Source of the DNA: Streptomyces omiyaensis
GTDB lineage: Bacteria > Actinomycetota > Actinomycetes > Streptomycetales > Streptomycetaceae
DNA length: 64,000 nt
NCBI RefSeq assembly: GCF_014650895.1
Contig: NZ_BMVV01000012.1
Location: 124,001 to 188,000, forward strand
Reading direction: 5' to 3'
The notes under the pieces are model-generated. The model was not told the origin of the DNA. It saw only the letters and a list, made by a program, of their open reading frames with translations, and did not search any database. Below are positions 7,786 through 17,088 of the stretch, in pieces. A program made the position numbers and the translations under genes. Every line of letters begins with the position of its first letter. The first letter of the stretch is position 1.

Positions 7786-10566
7786 TCACCAGGCCAGCTT
7801 CTCCAGCGCGTCGAGGTCGAGCGCGGCCGCCGGCCCCGTCCCCGCCGTGTCCGGCCCGCCGTCGCCGCCGCCCGGCCCCACCCGCAGCTCCGCCCAGATG
7901 GTCTTCCCCCGCCGCCCGTACCGGGTGCCCCAGCGCTCCGCGAACCGCGCCACCAGGTACAGGCCCCGGCCGCCCTCGTCCGTCTCCGCCGCGTGCCGCA
8001 GATGCGGCGAGGTGCTGCTGCCGTCCGAGACCTCGCACACCAGCGTCCGGTCGTACAGCAGCCGCACCCGCACCGGATCCGCCCCGTACCGCACCGCGTT
8101 GGTGACCAGTTCGCTCAGGATCAGCTCCACCGCGAAGGCCGCCTCGTCCAGCCCCCACTCGCCCAGCTTGGCCGCCGCCGCGTTCCGCACCGGCGACACC
8201 GCCGCCGGGTCCCGCGCCACCTCCCACTCGGCGATCCGGTCCGCCGGCAGCCGCCGGGTCCGCGCCACCAGGACCGCGATGTCGTCCCGCGGCGCCGGCG
8301 ACAGCAGGTTCGCCAGGATGTCCGCGCAGGTCTGCTCCGGGCTCCGCTCCGGCCGCTCCAGCGTCCGGCGCAGCAGCCGCAGCCCCGTTCCCACGTCCCG
8401 CCCGTGGTCCTCCAGCAGCCCGTCCGTGAAGAGGACCAGCTTGCTGCCCTCCGGGATCCGCAGCCGAGTCGACTCGAACGGCACGTCCCCGAGCCCCAGG
8501 CCCAGCGGCACCCCCGGCGCCAGCGGAGGGAACTCCACCCGCCCCTCCGCGTCCACCACCGCGGGCCCCGGATGCCCCGCGCTCGCCATCGTGCACATCC
8601 CGGTCGCCGGATCGTAGATCGCGTACAGGCAGGTCGCGCCGGTGATCGTCTCCTCCCGCCGGCCGCCGTCGCCCGCCGCGGCCGCCGGCTCCGCCTCCTC
8701 GTCGATCCGCCCGGTCAGTTCGTCCAGGTGCCCGAGGATCTCGTCCGGCGGCACGTCCAGCGTAGAGAAGTTGTGCACCGCCGTCCGCAGCCGGCCCATC
8801 GTCGCCGCCGCGTGCAGTCCGTGCCCCACCACGTCGCCCACCACCAGCGCCACCCGCGCGCCCGGCAGCGGGATCACGTCGAACCAGTCGCCGCCGACCC
8901 CCGCCTTCGCCGGCAGGTAGCGGTACGCCACCTCCACCGCGCTCTGCTCGGGCAGCACCCGGGGCAGTAGGCTGCGCTGGAGCGTCACCGCCATCGCGTG
9001 CTCCCGGGTGAACCGGCGGGCGTTGTCGATCGCCACCGCCGCCCGCGCCGCCAGCTCCTCCGCGAACTCCAGGTCCTCCTCGCCGAACGGCTCCTCCGTG
9101 TCCGCCCGCCAGAAGTTCGCCATCCCCAGCACCACGTCCCGGGCCAGCAGCGGCACCGTGAGCAGCGAGTGCATCCCGTACGCCAGCGCCCGCGCCGCCC
9201 CCTCCGGGTCCTGCGCCCGCCAGCCGTCCGCCGCCGCCAGCTCCTCCTGCACCACCGCGTGCCCGCCGGACAGCGCCGTCGCCATCGGCGTGCTCGGCAC
9301 GTGGAAGCGGATCACCTCGCCGACCGGCTGGAGCGGCTGCTCCGCCCGCACCCCGCTCATCGCCGTCCGCCGCATCTCCGCCAGCGTCGCGTCCTGCGGC
9401 GGCTCCTCGCCCCGCAGCACCGGTTCGAGCAGCTCCACGGTCGCGAAGTCCGCGAACCGCGGCACCGCCACCTCCGCCAGCTCCTCCGCCGTCCGGACCA
9501 CCTCCAGGGTCGTCCCGATCCGCACCCCCGCCTCGTACAGCAGCTGGAGCCGGCCCCGCGCCACCTCCGCCCGCCCGCTCAGCGCGGCCAGCTCGGTGGT
9601 GTCCCGCATCGTCATCACGCTGCCCGAGCCGGGCCCGTCGGCCGGCACGGTGGGCCGCACGCTCACCGCGAGGAGCCGGTCGCCCGCCCGGTGCACCTCG
9701 TCCGTCGCGGTCCGCCCGGACTCCAGCAGCTCGACCGTGCGGGAATCGAGCCCGAGCTCCGCGACCGGCCGCCGCTCGGCGTCCGCCGGCAGGCCGAGCA
9801 GCCGCCGCGCCTCGTCGTTGGCGAGCAGCAGCCGCCCGTCCCCGCCGACGATCAGCACCCCCTCGCGGACCGCGTGCAGCACCGCCTCGTGGTGCTCCTT
9901 CATCCGGGTCATCTCCGCCGGGCCCAGGCCGTGCGTCTGCCGCCGCAGGCGCCGCGCCACCAGCGCCGCCCCGCCCACCGCGAGCACCAGCGCCCCGCCG
10001 CCGGCGGCCAGCAGCACCACCAGCCGTCCCTCGACCGCCTCGCTGAGCGACTGCACCTCGATGCCGCTCGTCACCATGCCGACGATCCGGCCGTCGTCGT
10101 CCACCACCGGCACCACGGCCCGCACCGCGTCGTTCGGCGCGCCCCGGAAGGTCTCGGTGTACGACTCGCCGTCCACCACCGCCCGCGAGAGGTCGCCGGT
10201 GGCCTTCTCCCCGATCAGCCCGGTCTGCGCGTCCGTGTACCGCACCCCGTCCGGGCCCAGCACCGCGATGAAGTCCACCCCGGTCGCCACCCGGGTCTGC
10301 TCCGCGCGCTCCTGGAGCGCCGCCGTCGGGTCCGGCGAGGCCAGCGCCGTGTCCACGCCGGGCGCCTTCGCGAAGGCCTCCGCCACCGCGAGCGACCGCA
10401 CCTCGGCGTCCCGCAGCACGTCCTGCCGGGCCTGCCGGAAGGTGACGAACACCGCCGCCACGATCACCAGGAGCGCGATCAGCGCCTCCAGGGCGAGGAC
10501 CTGCCCGGCGAGGCTCCGCAGCCCGGAGCCCCGCCCCGCCGGCGAGCCGCCCCGGCGGGCCCTCAC
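7786..10566 (-). CDS. Membrane sensor SpoIIE-type phosphatase with C-terminal anti-sigma-type ATPase domain
   Basis: 926 residues. Order: membrane segment (about 23-43), extracellular single-Cache-like sensor (about 45-165), second membrane segment (about 176-200), PAS (about 220-330), GAF (about 345-520), PP2C/SpoIIE phosphatase (about 540-755; GDWFDVIPLPG, VVGDVVGHG), HATPase_c_2/RsbW-like domain (about 780-900; ELVTNAVRYG, GGRGLYLV). Likely dephosphorylates anti-sigma antagonists in response to an external signal; partners are not visible here. The GTG start overlaps the TGA of the upstream phosphatase gene (GTGA), so the two are translationally coupled. Confidence 0.9.
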   Translation of the reverse strand: MRARRGGSPAGRGSGLRSLAGQVLALEALIALLVIVAAVFVTFRQARQDVLRDAEVRSLAVAEAFAKAPGVDTALASPDPTAALQERAEQTRVATGVDFIAVLGPDGVRYTDAQTGLIGEKATGDLSRAVVDGESYTETFRGAPNDAVRAVVPVVDDDGRIVGMVTSGIEVQSLSEAVEGRLVVLLAAGGGALVLAVGGAALVARRLRRQTHGLGPAEMTRMKEHHEAVLHAVREGVLIVGGDGRLLLANDEARRLLGLPADAERRPVAELGLDSRTVELLESGRTATDEVHRAGDRLLAVSVRPTVPADGPGSGSVMTMRDTTELAALSGRAEVARGRLQLLYEAGVRIGTTLEVVRTAEELAEVAVPRFADFATVELLEPVLRGEEPPQDATLAEMRRTAMSGVRAEQPLQPVGEVIRFHVPSTPMATALSGGHAVVQEELAAADGWRAQDPEGAARALAYGMHSLLTVPLLARDVVLGMANFWRADTEEPFGEEDLEFAEELAARAAVAIDNARRFTREHAMAVTLQRSLLPRVLPEQSAVEVAYRYLPAKAGVGGDWFDVIPLPGARVALVVGDVVGHGLHAAATMGRLRTAVHNFSTLDVPPDEILGHLDELTGRIDEEAEPAAAAGDGGRREETITGATCLYAIYDPATGMCTMASAGHPGPAVVDAEGRVEFPPLAPGVPLGLGLGDVPFESTRLRIPEGSKLVLFTDGLLEDHGRDVGTGLRLLRRTLERPERSPEQTCADILANLLSPAPRDDIAVLVARTRRLPADRIAEWEVARDPAAVSPVRNAAAAKLGEWGLDEAAFAVELILSELVTNAVRYGADPVRVRLLYDRTLVCEVSDGSSTSPHLRHAAETDEGGRGLYLVARFAERWGTRYGRRGKTIWAELRVGPGGGDGGPDTAGTGPAAALDLDALEKLAW

Positions 10567-12713
10567 GCCGTGCTCCGGGCGATGAGGAGCGCCACGTCGT
10601 CGGGGGCGCCGGGGCGCCGCAGCTCCCGCAGCAGCCGGTCGCAGCTCTCCTCCAGGGAGAGCTCCCGGGTCTCCTCGACGAGCGCGACGAGCAGCGCGAG
10701 CCGTTCGTCGATGGCGCTGTCCCGGGTCTCGATCAGCCCGTCCGTGTACAGCACCAGCCGGTCGCCGGGCAGGAAGGGCACCCGTGTGGTGCGGAAGGCA
10801 CCGCCGCCGACGCCCAGCGGCACCCCGGTGGAGACGTCGACGAGTTCGGCCGGGCCGTCCGCCGGGAGCCGCACCGGCGGCAGGTGGCCGGCGTTGGCGA
10901 TCCGGCAGCGGCCCCGGCGCGGATCGTGCACCGCGAACAGGCAGGTCGCGATGGAGTGCTCCGGGCCGACCGTGATCCGGTCCAGGTGCCGCAGCACCTG
11001 CGCGGGGGAGAGGTCCAGGTCGGCGAAGGCGCGGGTGGCGGTCCGCAGCCCGCCCATGGTCGCCGCCGCGTCGATGCCGCTGCCCATCACGTCCCCCACC
11101 ACCAGGGCCGTCTTCCCGTCGGGCAGCGCGATCACGTCGTACCAGTCGCCGCCGACCTCGCTGGACTCCTGGGCGGGCTGGTAGCGGGCGGCCGCCTCCA
11201 GGCCGGGCCGTTCGGGAGGGGCGCCGGGCAGCAGGCTGCGCTGGAGGGTCACGGCCGCGTTCCGCACGTTCTGGTACCAGCGGGCGTTGTCGATGCCGAC
11301 CGCGGCCCGGGCCGCCAGCTCCACGGCGAGCAGCACGTCGTCCGCGTCGAAGGGCAGCGGGTGGTGCCGGTCCCGCTTCAGGTCGAGCGCCCCCAGCACC
11401 TCGCCCCGCGCGATCAGCGGCACCGCCAGGTACGAGTGCACCCCGGCCCGCGCCAGCCGCAGGGCCGCCTCCGGACTGCGGGCGATCCGCGGCAGGTCCT
11501 CCGGCCCCACCCGGGCCACCAGGACCGGCCGCCCGGTCTGCACGCACCGGGTGACCAGCCGCTCCGCGCCGTACAGGGCGACCGACCCGGGCGGGTCCGC
11601 GGCCGCCAGCGCCTCCGTCTCGTGCCCGCTCTTGACCGCCAGCGCCCGGAAGAGCGCCGGGCCCCGCTCGGGGGAGTCCGTCCGGCGCAGCGAGAGCACC
11701 GAGTCGAGGACGTCGACGGCGGCCACGTCGGCGAGCGCGGGCACCACCACCGCCGCCAGCTCGTCCGCCGTCCGCTCCACCTCCAGGGTGGTGCCGATCC
11801 GGGTGGAGGCGTCCGCGATCAGCGCGAGCCGCCGCCGGGACCGGCCGGCCGCCGCGTCCGCCCGGTGCCGCTCGGTCACGTCCACCACCCACGCGGCCAC
11901 CCCGAGGACCCGGCCCCCGGTCGCCTCCAGGCGGTAGAACGACACCGACCAGGCGTGCTCGCCGCCGCCGGGGTCGGACGGGGTCCCGCCCATCGCCTGG
12001 AGGCCGAGGAGCGGCATCCCGGTCTCCAGCACCCGCCGGGCCGCCGCCTCCAGCGGCGCCGCGTCCACGCCCTCCAGCACCTCGGAGGGCCGCCGGCCCA
12101 GGTGCCGGGCGGCCGGCAGCCCGTTGAACCTTTCGAGCGCCGGGTTGACCAGGGCGTACCGCAGCTCGGTGTCGAGGACCGCGAGGCCGATCGGGGACTG
12201 GTCGACCAGCCGGTCGGAGAGGGCCAGCTCGGTCTCCACCCGGGCGACGGCGGCCCGGTCGGCGGCGATGCCGAGGGCGTACAGATCGCCCAGGTCGTCG
12301 GTGAGCCGCATGTTGCGGAACTCCACCTCGCGGACCGACCCGTCCTTGTGCCGTACGGGGAAGGTCCCCGCCCAGGCCGTGCCGCGGCGCAGCACCTCGC
12401 CGAAGAGGCGCATCGCCTCGGACCGGTGCTGCTCGTCGATGATCAGCCGGGCCACGTACTGCCCGAGGGCCTCGTCGGCCCGGTAGCCGAACAGGTCCTC
12501 GGCCTGCGGGCTCCACAGCACGATCCGCCCGGCCGAGTCCACGACCACCGCGGCCACCCCGAGCACGTCGAGCAGTCCCCGCGCGTCGAAGGCCGTGCCG
12601 GGCACGAGGCCGCCCGGGGGCCCGGCCGCTCCGCCGCCGCCCGTGCCGCGGGGCAGCCCGCCGCGGCCCTCCTCCGTCCCCGTGCCCGTCTCCGGGAAGG
12701 AACCGGCCGTCAC
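10563..12713 (-). CDS. PAS-PAS-GAF SpoIIE-type protein phosphatase
   Basis: 716 residues from GTG 12713 (GGAGG 8 nt upstream); in-frame ATGs at 12758 and 12794 lack good ribosome sites. Two PAS domains (first about 47-150 with GRIVLWSPQAEDLFGY; second about 165-290), a GAF domain (about 310-470) and a PP2C/SpoIIE domain (about 495-715) with GGDWYDVIALPDGKTALVV, GDVMGSGIDAAATM and YTDGLIETR. No membrane segment: a cytosolic partner of the following membrane-anchored phosphatase, with which it overlaps by 4 nt. Presumed to act in partner-switching control of a sigma factor. Confidence 0.9.
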   Translation of the reverse strand: MTAGSFPETGTGTEEGRGGLPRGTGGGGAAGPPGGLVPGTAFDARGLLDVLGVAAVVVDSAGRIVLWSPQAEDLFGYRADEALGQYVARLIIDEQHRSEAMRLFGEVLRRGTAWAGTFPVRHKDGSVREVEFRNMRLTDDLGDLYALGIAADRAAVARVETELALSDRLVDQSPIGLAVLDTELRYALVNPALERFNGLPAARHLGRRPSEVLEGVDAAPLEAAARRVLETGMPLLGLQAMGGTPSDPGGGEHAWSVSFYRLEATGGRVLGVAAWVVDVTERHRADAAAGRSRRRLALIADASTRIGTTLEVERTADELAAVVVPALADVAAVDVLDSVLSLRRTDSPERGPALFRALAVKSGHETEALAAADPPGSVALYGAERLVTRCVQTGRPVLVARVGPEDLPRIARSPEAALRLARAGVHSYLAVPLIARGEVLGALDLKRDRHHPLPFDADDVLLAVELAARAAVGIDNARWYQNVRNAAVTLQRSLLPGAPPERPGLEAAARYQPAQESSEVGGDWYDVIALPDGKTALVVGDVMGSGIDAAATMGGLRTATRAFADLDLSPAQVLRHLDRITVGPEHSIATCLFAVHDPRRGRCRIANAGHLPPVRLPADGPAELVDVSTGVPLGVGGGAFRTTRVPFLPGDRLVLYTDGLIETRDSAIDERLALLVALVEETRELSLEESCDRLLRELRRPGAPDDVALLIARSTA

Positions 12714-12815
12714 ACTGCCCTCCTCCCGCCTGGGGCCCGAGCCCGCCGCCCCTTCCATGCTCCCCGGCCGCCCGCGGGCACGCACCACGAGCACGGCCGA
12801 CCAGGAGCCGGCCGG

Positions 12816-14003
12816 TCATCCGGAGCCGGTGAGGGCGCCGTCCTCCCCCCGGGCCGGGGTCCGCGCCGCCGCGACCGCCGCCCACGTCAGCCCCGCCGCC
12901 GCGACCACCGGCAGCAGCACCCGGACGTCCACGGTGGTGACCAGGGCCGCGCCCAGCGCCAGGGCCGCCGCGTTCGGCACGAAGAGGACCGTGTGCGCGG
13001 TCGCCGCGACCCGGCCGACCGCCTCCGCCGGGGCCTCCCGCTGGACCGCCGTCACGGCCGCCACCAGCACCCACGGCATGCCCAGGCCGATCACCGCGCT
13101 CGCCGTCAGCGCCGCCGCCTCGGAGGGCAGCGCCCGCACCCCGGCCGCCGCCGCGAAGAGCGCGAGGCCGCCGGCGGCGAGGAGCCGCTCCGGGACCCGG
13201 CGCAGCAGGGGTCCCGCGGTCAGTCCGGCGAGCACCGATCCGGCGCCCTGCACCGCGTACAGCACCCCGGCGTAGGCGGCGGGGCGGTCGAGCCCCCGGT
13301 CCACCACCGCGTAGACCGCCGCCCCGTTCACCCCGGCGAGCAGCATGGTGAGGGCCCCGGTGCCGACCAGCGGCCGCAGCACCGGCGAGGCGGCGAGCAG
13401 CCGGACCCCCTCGGCGGTCTCCCGCCACCACGCGCCCGGCTCCCGCGCGGCCCGCGCCGGCGGCTCCTCCCGGACCCGCAGGGCGGCGAAGGCGGCCGCG
13501 GCCAGGACGAAGGTGGCGGCGTCCAGGAGGACGACGGGGCCGCTCCCGTACCGGGCGTAGAGGCCCGCCGCGGCCAGCGGGGCGATCAGTTTCGTCGACT
13601 CGCCCGCCGTCATCCGCCAGCCGTTGGCCGATCCGAGCCGCTCCTTGGCGAGTCCGGTCGCGAGCAGCGCCTGCTCGGCCGCGTCGTGGACGGCGCCCTG
13701 TGCCCCGTAGAGGACGAGGACGGCGAAGAGCAGCCACACCCGGTCGGCCGAGGTCACCCAGAGCAGCAGCGGCAGCACGGCGGCCATCGCGAGGTCGAGG
13801 GCGATCAGCAGCGGACGGCGGCGGACCCGGTCCGCGAGCGTGCCGAGCAGCGGCCCGAGCAGGGCCGGGGCCCACAGGGCGAAGGCGGTGAGGGCCGCGA
13901 GGCCGTCGGAACCCGTCAGCGACTTGACCCAGATCCCGGAGACCAGCCACATCGCCGTCGTCCCGAACCCGGACACGACCACACCCGTCAGATACCAGCG
14001 CAT
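12816..14003 (-). CDS. MFS transporter (12-TM type)
   Basis: 395 residues with about 12 hydrophobic helices. The loop between helices 2 and 3 has GTLADRVRRRPLL, a typical MFS motif A. Probable efflux carrier, substrate unknown. Followed 102 bp later by the phosphatase pair on the same strand; no shared function is evident. ATG start at 14003. Confidence 0.85.
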   Translation of the reverse strand: MRWYLTGVVVSGFGTTAMWLVSGIWVKSLTGSDGLAALTAFALWAPALLGPLLGTLADRVRRRPLLIALDLAMAAVLPLLLWVTSADRVWLLFAVLVLYGAQGAVHDAAEQALLATGLAKERLGSANGWRMTAGESTKLIAPLAAAGLYARYGSGPVVLLDAATFVLAAAAFAALRVREEPPARAAREPGAWWRETAEGVRLLAASPVLRPLVGTGALTMLLAGVNGAAVYAVVDRGLDRPAAYAGVLYAVQGAGSVLAGLTAGPLLRRVPERLLAAGGLALFAAAAGVRALPSEAAALTASAVIGLGMPWVLVAAVTAVQREAPAEAVGRVAATAHTVLFVPNAAALALGAALVTTVDVRVLLPVVAAAGLTWAAVAAARTPARGEDGALTGSG

Positions 14004-14051
14004 GGCCGAAGGGTGGTCCCTGAGGTGGCCCTCCGGGATCGGGCAGGCTCC

Positions 14052-14471
14052 CTATTTCCCGAGGCCGGACCGCTTCTCGTGCCACAGGGCCGCGCCCGTG
14101 ACGACGGCTCCGAGCCCCTCCCACAGGCCGACCCCGAGGAAGCCGGACGGGGCCCGTCCGGTGACGACCGCGAGGGTGAAGACCGCGCAGGTGAGGAGCC
14201 GGAAGGGAACCGTCCAGCGGAAGAACGCCTTCCAGTCGGAGAGCGCGGCGAGGACGTAGTAGACGCCCATGTTGAGCGCCGCCATGGAGGAGGCGGTGAG
14301 GAAGACCAGGGTGTGGTCGCCGTCCGCGCGGGCCCCGTCGGGCACCGGCTCGAAGCCCATCACCGTGAGCAGGGCGTCCGGGGCGACGAGCCCCACCACC
14401 CCGAGGGCGGCGGCGAGGAGTCCGAAGACTGCCATGGTCCAGCCGGACAGCGAACGGGGCAGGCGACGCAC
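14052..14471 (-). CDS. Four-helix membrane protein of unknown function
   Basis: 139 residues from GTG 14471, with GGAGG 7 nt upstream. Four predicted membrane helices (AVFGLLAAALGVVGLVA, LTASSMAALNMGVYYVLAAL, LLTCAVFTLAVVTG, LWEGLGAVVTGAAL) and a conserved-looking DWKAFFRW between the second and third. It resembles small conserved actinobacterial membrane proteins; I cannot name a family. It lies upstream of the MFS gene on the same strand (48-bp gap). Confidence 0.7.
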   Translation of the reverse strand: MRRLPRSLSGWTMAVFGLLAAALGVVGLVAPDALLTVMGFEPVPDGARADGDHTLVFLTASSMAALNMGVYYVLAALSDWKAFFRWTVPFRLLTCAVFTLAVVTGRAPSGFLGVGLWEGLGAVVTGAALWHEKRSGLGK

Positions 14472-14552
14472 GAAGGTCCTCCGTGGAGCGAGATCGGCAG
14501 TTCGGGAACGGGCGCTCTGTTCGAGCCCGCCCCTGCCTATCGCACGAGGGCC

Positions 14553-14577
14553 CGCGGGGGCCAATCCGGCCCCCGCG
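14553..14577 (-). terminator. Hairpin downstream of the penicillin-binding protein gene
   Basis: Arms CGCGGGGGCC (14553-14562) and GGCCCCCGCG (14568-14577) with a 5-base loop, about 50 bp past the stop of the minus-strand gene. No T-tract. Confidence 0.55.
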
Positions 14578-14627
14578 CAGGTCGCTTCGCCGCCGCCGCG
14601 GACGTCACTCGGGCGCCCCCGCGGACG

Positions 14628-16076
14628 TCACTCCAGCGCCGCCGCCATCGTCTTCCGCGCCACCGGGGCCGCCAGGCCGTTGCCGCTGACCTCGGAGCGG
14701 GCCGCGCCCGAGTCCTCGATCATCACGGCCACCGCCACCTGCTTCCCGGTCGACGGGTCCTTCGCGTAGGAGGTGAACCAGGCGTACGGCGTCTTGCTGT
14801 TGTTCTCGCCGTGCTGCGCCGTGCCCGTCTTGCCGCCGACCTCGGCGCCGGCGATCGCCGCGTTGGTGCCGGTGCCCCGCTCCACCACCGTCACCATGGC
14901 GCTGCGCAGCTGCTCGGCGGTGGACGGGGAGACGATCCGGGTGGCGTCGCCGTCGTCGAAGGACTGCAGGGCGTCGCCGTCGGAGTCGACCACCTCGGAG
15001 ACCATGTGCGGGGCGGCCAGCCGGCCGTCGTTCGCGATCGCCGCGGAGACCATCGCCATCTGGAGCGGGGTGGCGGTGACGTCGAACTGCCCGATGCCGG
15101 TGAGCGCGGTCTGCGCCGGGTCCATCCCGGACGGGTACACGCTCGCGTAGGCCCGGACCGGCACGTCCAGCTCGTCCTCGCCGAAACCGAACTTCTCCGC
15201 CATCGCCTTCACCTTGTCCTGCCCCAGGTCGGCCGCCATCTTGGCGAAGACGTTGTTGCAGGAGTACTGGAGCGCGGTGCGGATGGTGGCGTTCTCGCAG
15301 GGCGCGGAGGCGTTCTCGTTCTTCAGGACGGTCCGGGTGTTCGGGAGGGTGTACGGGTCCGGGCTCTGCGTCCGCGCGTCCACCGAGGGGTACAGGCCGT
15401 CCTCCAGGGCGGCGGCCGCGACCACCAGCTTGAAGGTGGAGCCGGGCGGCAGGGGCTGCCGCAGCGCCCGGTTGACCAGCGGCTTGTCGGGGTCCTCGGT
15501 CAGCCGCTTCCAGGCGTCGCCGTCGGTGCTGCCGGCGATGGCCGAGGGGTCGTAGGAGGGGGTGGAGACCATGGCGAGGATCCGGCCGGTCGCCGGGTCG
15601 ATCGCCACCACCGCGCCCTTCTTCTCCCCGAGCGCCCGGTAGGCGGCCTTCTGCACGTCCGGGTCGATCGTGGTGACGACCGTGCCCGGCGCCTGCTGCT
15701 TGCGGGTGACCGCGTCCACCGGGTTCTTCAGCCGGTCGTCGGTGCCGTCCAGGATCCCGGAGTAGATGCCCTCCAGCTGGGTCGCGCCGTACGCCTGCGA
15801 GCTGTAGCCGGTGACCGCCGCGTACAGCTCGCCGTCCGTGTAACTGCGTTCGTACGCGAGATCACCGCTCTCGGTGTGCTTCGAGCCGGTGACCGGCGAA
15901 CCGGCCACGACGATGTTCCCGAGCGGCTGCGCGTACTGCGCGATCGTCTTCCGCCGGTTCTTGCTGTCGTTCGCGAGCGCCTTGCTCTCGTACGCCTGCA
16001 CCCACGTGGCCCGGCCCAGGAGGGCGAGCACGAGGAGCAGCGCGAAGACCGAGGTGCGCCTGATCGTCTTGTTCAT
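14628..16076 (-). CDS. Class B penicillin-binding protein (transpeptidase)
   Basis: 482 residues. One N-terminal membrane anchor (FALLLVLALLGRATWV, about 11-26), a short dimerisation-like region, then the transpeptidase domain with Ser213-xx-Lys216 (STFK), Ser272-x-Asn274 (SCN) and Lys416-Thr-Gly418 (KTGTA). Cross-links peptidoglycan stems outside the membrane. PbpA-like; in Streptomyces the main pbpA sits beside an ftsW/rodA gene, but no such partner is present here, so this looks like a stand-alone paralogue. ATG start. Confidence 0.92.
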   Translation of the reverse strand: MNKTIRRTSVFALLLVLALLGRATWVQAYESKALANDSKNRRKTIAQYAQPLGNIVVAGSPVTGSKHTESGDLAYERSYTDGELYAAVTGYSSQAYGATQLEGIYSGILDGTDDRLKNPVDAVTRKQQAPGTVVTTIDPDVQKAAYRALGEKKGAVVAIDPATGRILAMVSTPSYDPSAIAGSTDGDAWKRLTEDPDKPLVNRALRQPLPPGSTFKLVVAAAALEDGLYPSVDARTQSPDPYTLPNTRTVLKNENASAPCENATIRTALQYSCNNVFAKMAADLGQDKVKAMAEKFGFGEDELDVPVRAYASVYPSGMDPAQTALTGIGQFDVTATPLQMAMVSAAIANDGRLAAPHMVSEVVDSDGDALQSFDDGDATRIVSPSTAEQLRSAMVTVVERGTGTNAAIAGAEVGGKTGTAQHGENNSKTPYAWFTSYAKDPSTGKQVAVAVMIEDSGAARSEVSGNGLAAPVARKTMAAALE

Positions 16077-16224
16077 GGCACCAGAAGGGACGAACGGCGC
16101 GGTGGGGGGCGTTCCGGTGGTGACCCGATTCTCAGGAAACGTTCATGCGGCACGCATCCGCCGCCGGTCCCGGACCTCCGCTCCCCGGCCGGCCCGGGAC
16201 GCGCCGGCCCGGGACGCGGCCGGC

Positions 16225-16995
16225 TCAGAGGCGGCGGGTCGCCAGCGTCAGCCGGTCGCGGGCGTCGACGAGGGCGTCCTTGATCAGCTGCTCGTGGCCC
16301 GGGGTGAGCCGCGCGACCGGGACCGAGCAGCTGAGCGCGTCCCGGGCCGGGGTCCGGTAGGGGATCGCCACCGCGAAGCAGCGCAGCCCCAGGGTGTTCT
16401 CCTCGCGGTCCACCGCGTACCCCAGCTCGCGCACGGTCGCCAGCTCCTCGATCAGCCGCTCCCGCTCGGTGATCGTGTGCTCGGTCACCGAGGGCAGGGT
16501 CTCCGGCAGCAGCGTGCGCACCTGCTCGTCGTCGTGGGAGGCGAGCAGCGCCTTGCCCAGCGCCGTCGAGTGGGCGGGGAGCCGACGGCCGACCCGGGTG
16601 AAGGGCCGCAGGTGGTGCTGGGACTGGCGGGTGGCCAGATAGACCACGCTGGTGCCGTCGAGCCGCGCGAGGTGGACGGTCTCGGTGGTGTCGTCCGAGA
16701 GCCGGTCCAGGGTGACCCGGGAGGCCGCCACGACCTCGTCGCCGTCGATGTACGAGGTCCCCACGAGCAGGGCCCGCACCCCGATGCCGTACCGGGTGCC
16801 GGTGGCGTCGGTCTCCACCCAGCCCAGCTCGACCAGGGTGCGCAGCAGCATGTACAGGCTCGACTTGGGATAGCCGACGGCCTCCTGCACGGCGGCCAGG
16901 GTGTGCATCCCGGGCCGGCCGGCGAAGAACTCCAGCAGCTCCACCGTCCGCACCGCCGACTTCACCTGCGCGCCGCTCGCGTCGGCACCCGCCAT
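16225..16995 (-). CDS. IclR-family transcriptional regulator
   Basis: 256 residues from ATG 16995. The N-terminal winged helix-turn-helix (about 10-70: TLAAVQEAVGYPKSSLYMLL) precedes the IclR effector domain (about 80-250: LPAHSTALGKALLAS, GYAVDREENTLGLRC). Divergent from a 2-oxoglutarate-semialdehyde dehydrogenase gene with two GTTCA-N6-type palindromes in the intergenic region, the usual layout for a local repressor. The same operator recurs at the udh promoters, so it likely controls sugar-acid catabolism at both loci. The effector is inferred to be a pathway intermediate. Confidence 0.9.
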   Translation of the reverse strand: MAGADASGAQVKSAVRTVELLEFFAGRPGMHTLAAVQEAVGYPKSSLYMLLRTLVELGWVETDATGTRYGIGVRALLVGTSYIDGDEVVAASRVTLDRLSDDTTETVHLARLDGTSVVYLATRQSQHHLRPFTRVGRRLPAHSTALGKALLASHDDEQVRTLLPETLPSVTEHTITERERLIEELATVRELGYAVDREENTLGLRCFAVAIPYRTPARDALSCSVPVARLTPGHEQLIKDALVDARDRLTLATRRL

Positions 16996-17028
16996 GACCC
17001 CGCCCTTCTCCCTGACTTCCGGACGACC

Positions 17029-17058
17029 TTGTGGGAACGCCCGCGGCGTCAATAGAGT
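17029..17058 (+). promoter_or_regulatory. Candidate promoter of the aldehyde dehydrogenase gene
   Basis: TTGTGG (17029-17034), 18-bp spacer, TAGAGT (17053-17058). The expected start near 17065 puts both operators (17070-17106) in the 5' leader, the same geometry as at 5085-5139. Confidence 0.5.
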
Positions 17059-17069
17059 CCACCCGGAAG

Positions 17070-17087
17070 CGTTCATGCACAAGAACG
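17070..17087. promoter_or_regulatory. IclR-type operator A
   Basis: CGTTCATGCACAAGAACG: 5-bp inverted arms (CGTTC/GAACG). It matches 14 of 18 positions of the udh-locus operator at 5122-5139. Confidence 0.65.
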
Positions 17088-17088
17088 A

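Noticed and set aside
7786..14124. 2112-codon open frame on the minus strand
   Set aside because: Stop-free GC-rich frame; its first part is antisense or out of frame to three better-supported genes, and only the last 926 codons have domain content.
14598..14632. Direct repeat CCGCGGACGTCACT at the end of the penicillin-binding protein gene
   Set aside because: Two short copies, one within the coding end; too little to call an element.
16138..16155. CGTTCATGCGGCACGCATC before the penicillin-binding protein gene, starting like the IclR operator
   Set aside because: Only the left half matches; there is no GAACG arm and it is not palindromic.
10884..16283. 1799-codon open frame on the plus strand
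   Set aside because: Low-complexity Arg/Gly/Pro composition and antisense to clear genes; a shadow of high GC content.
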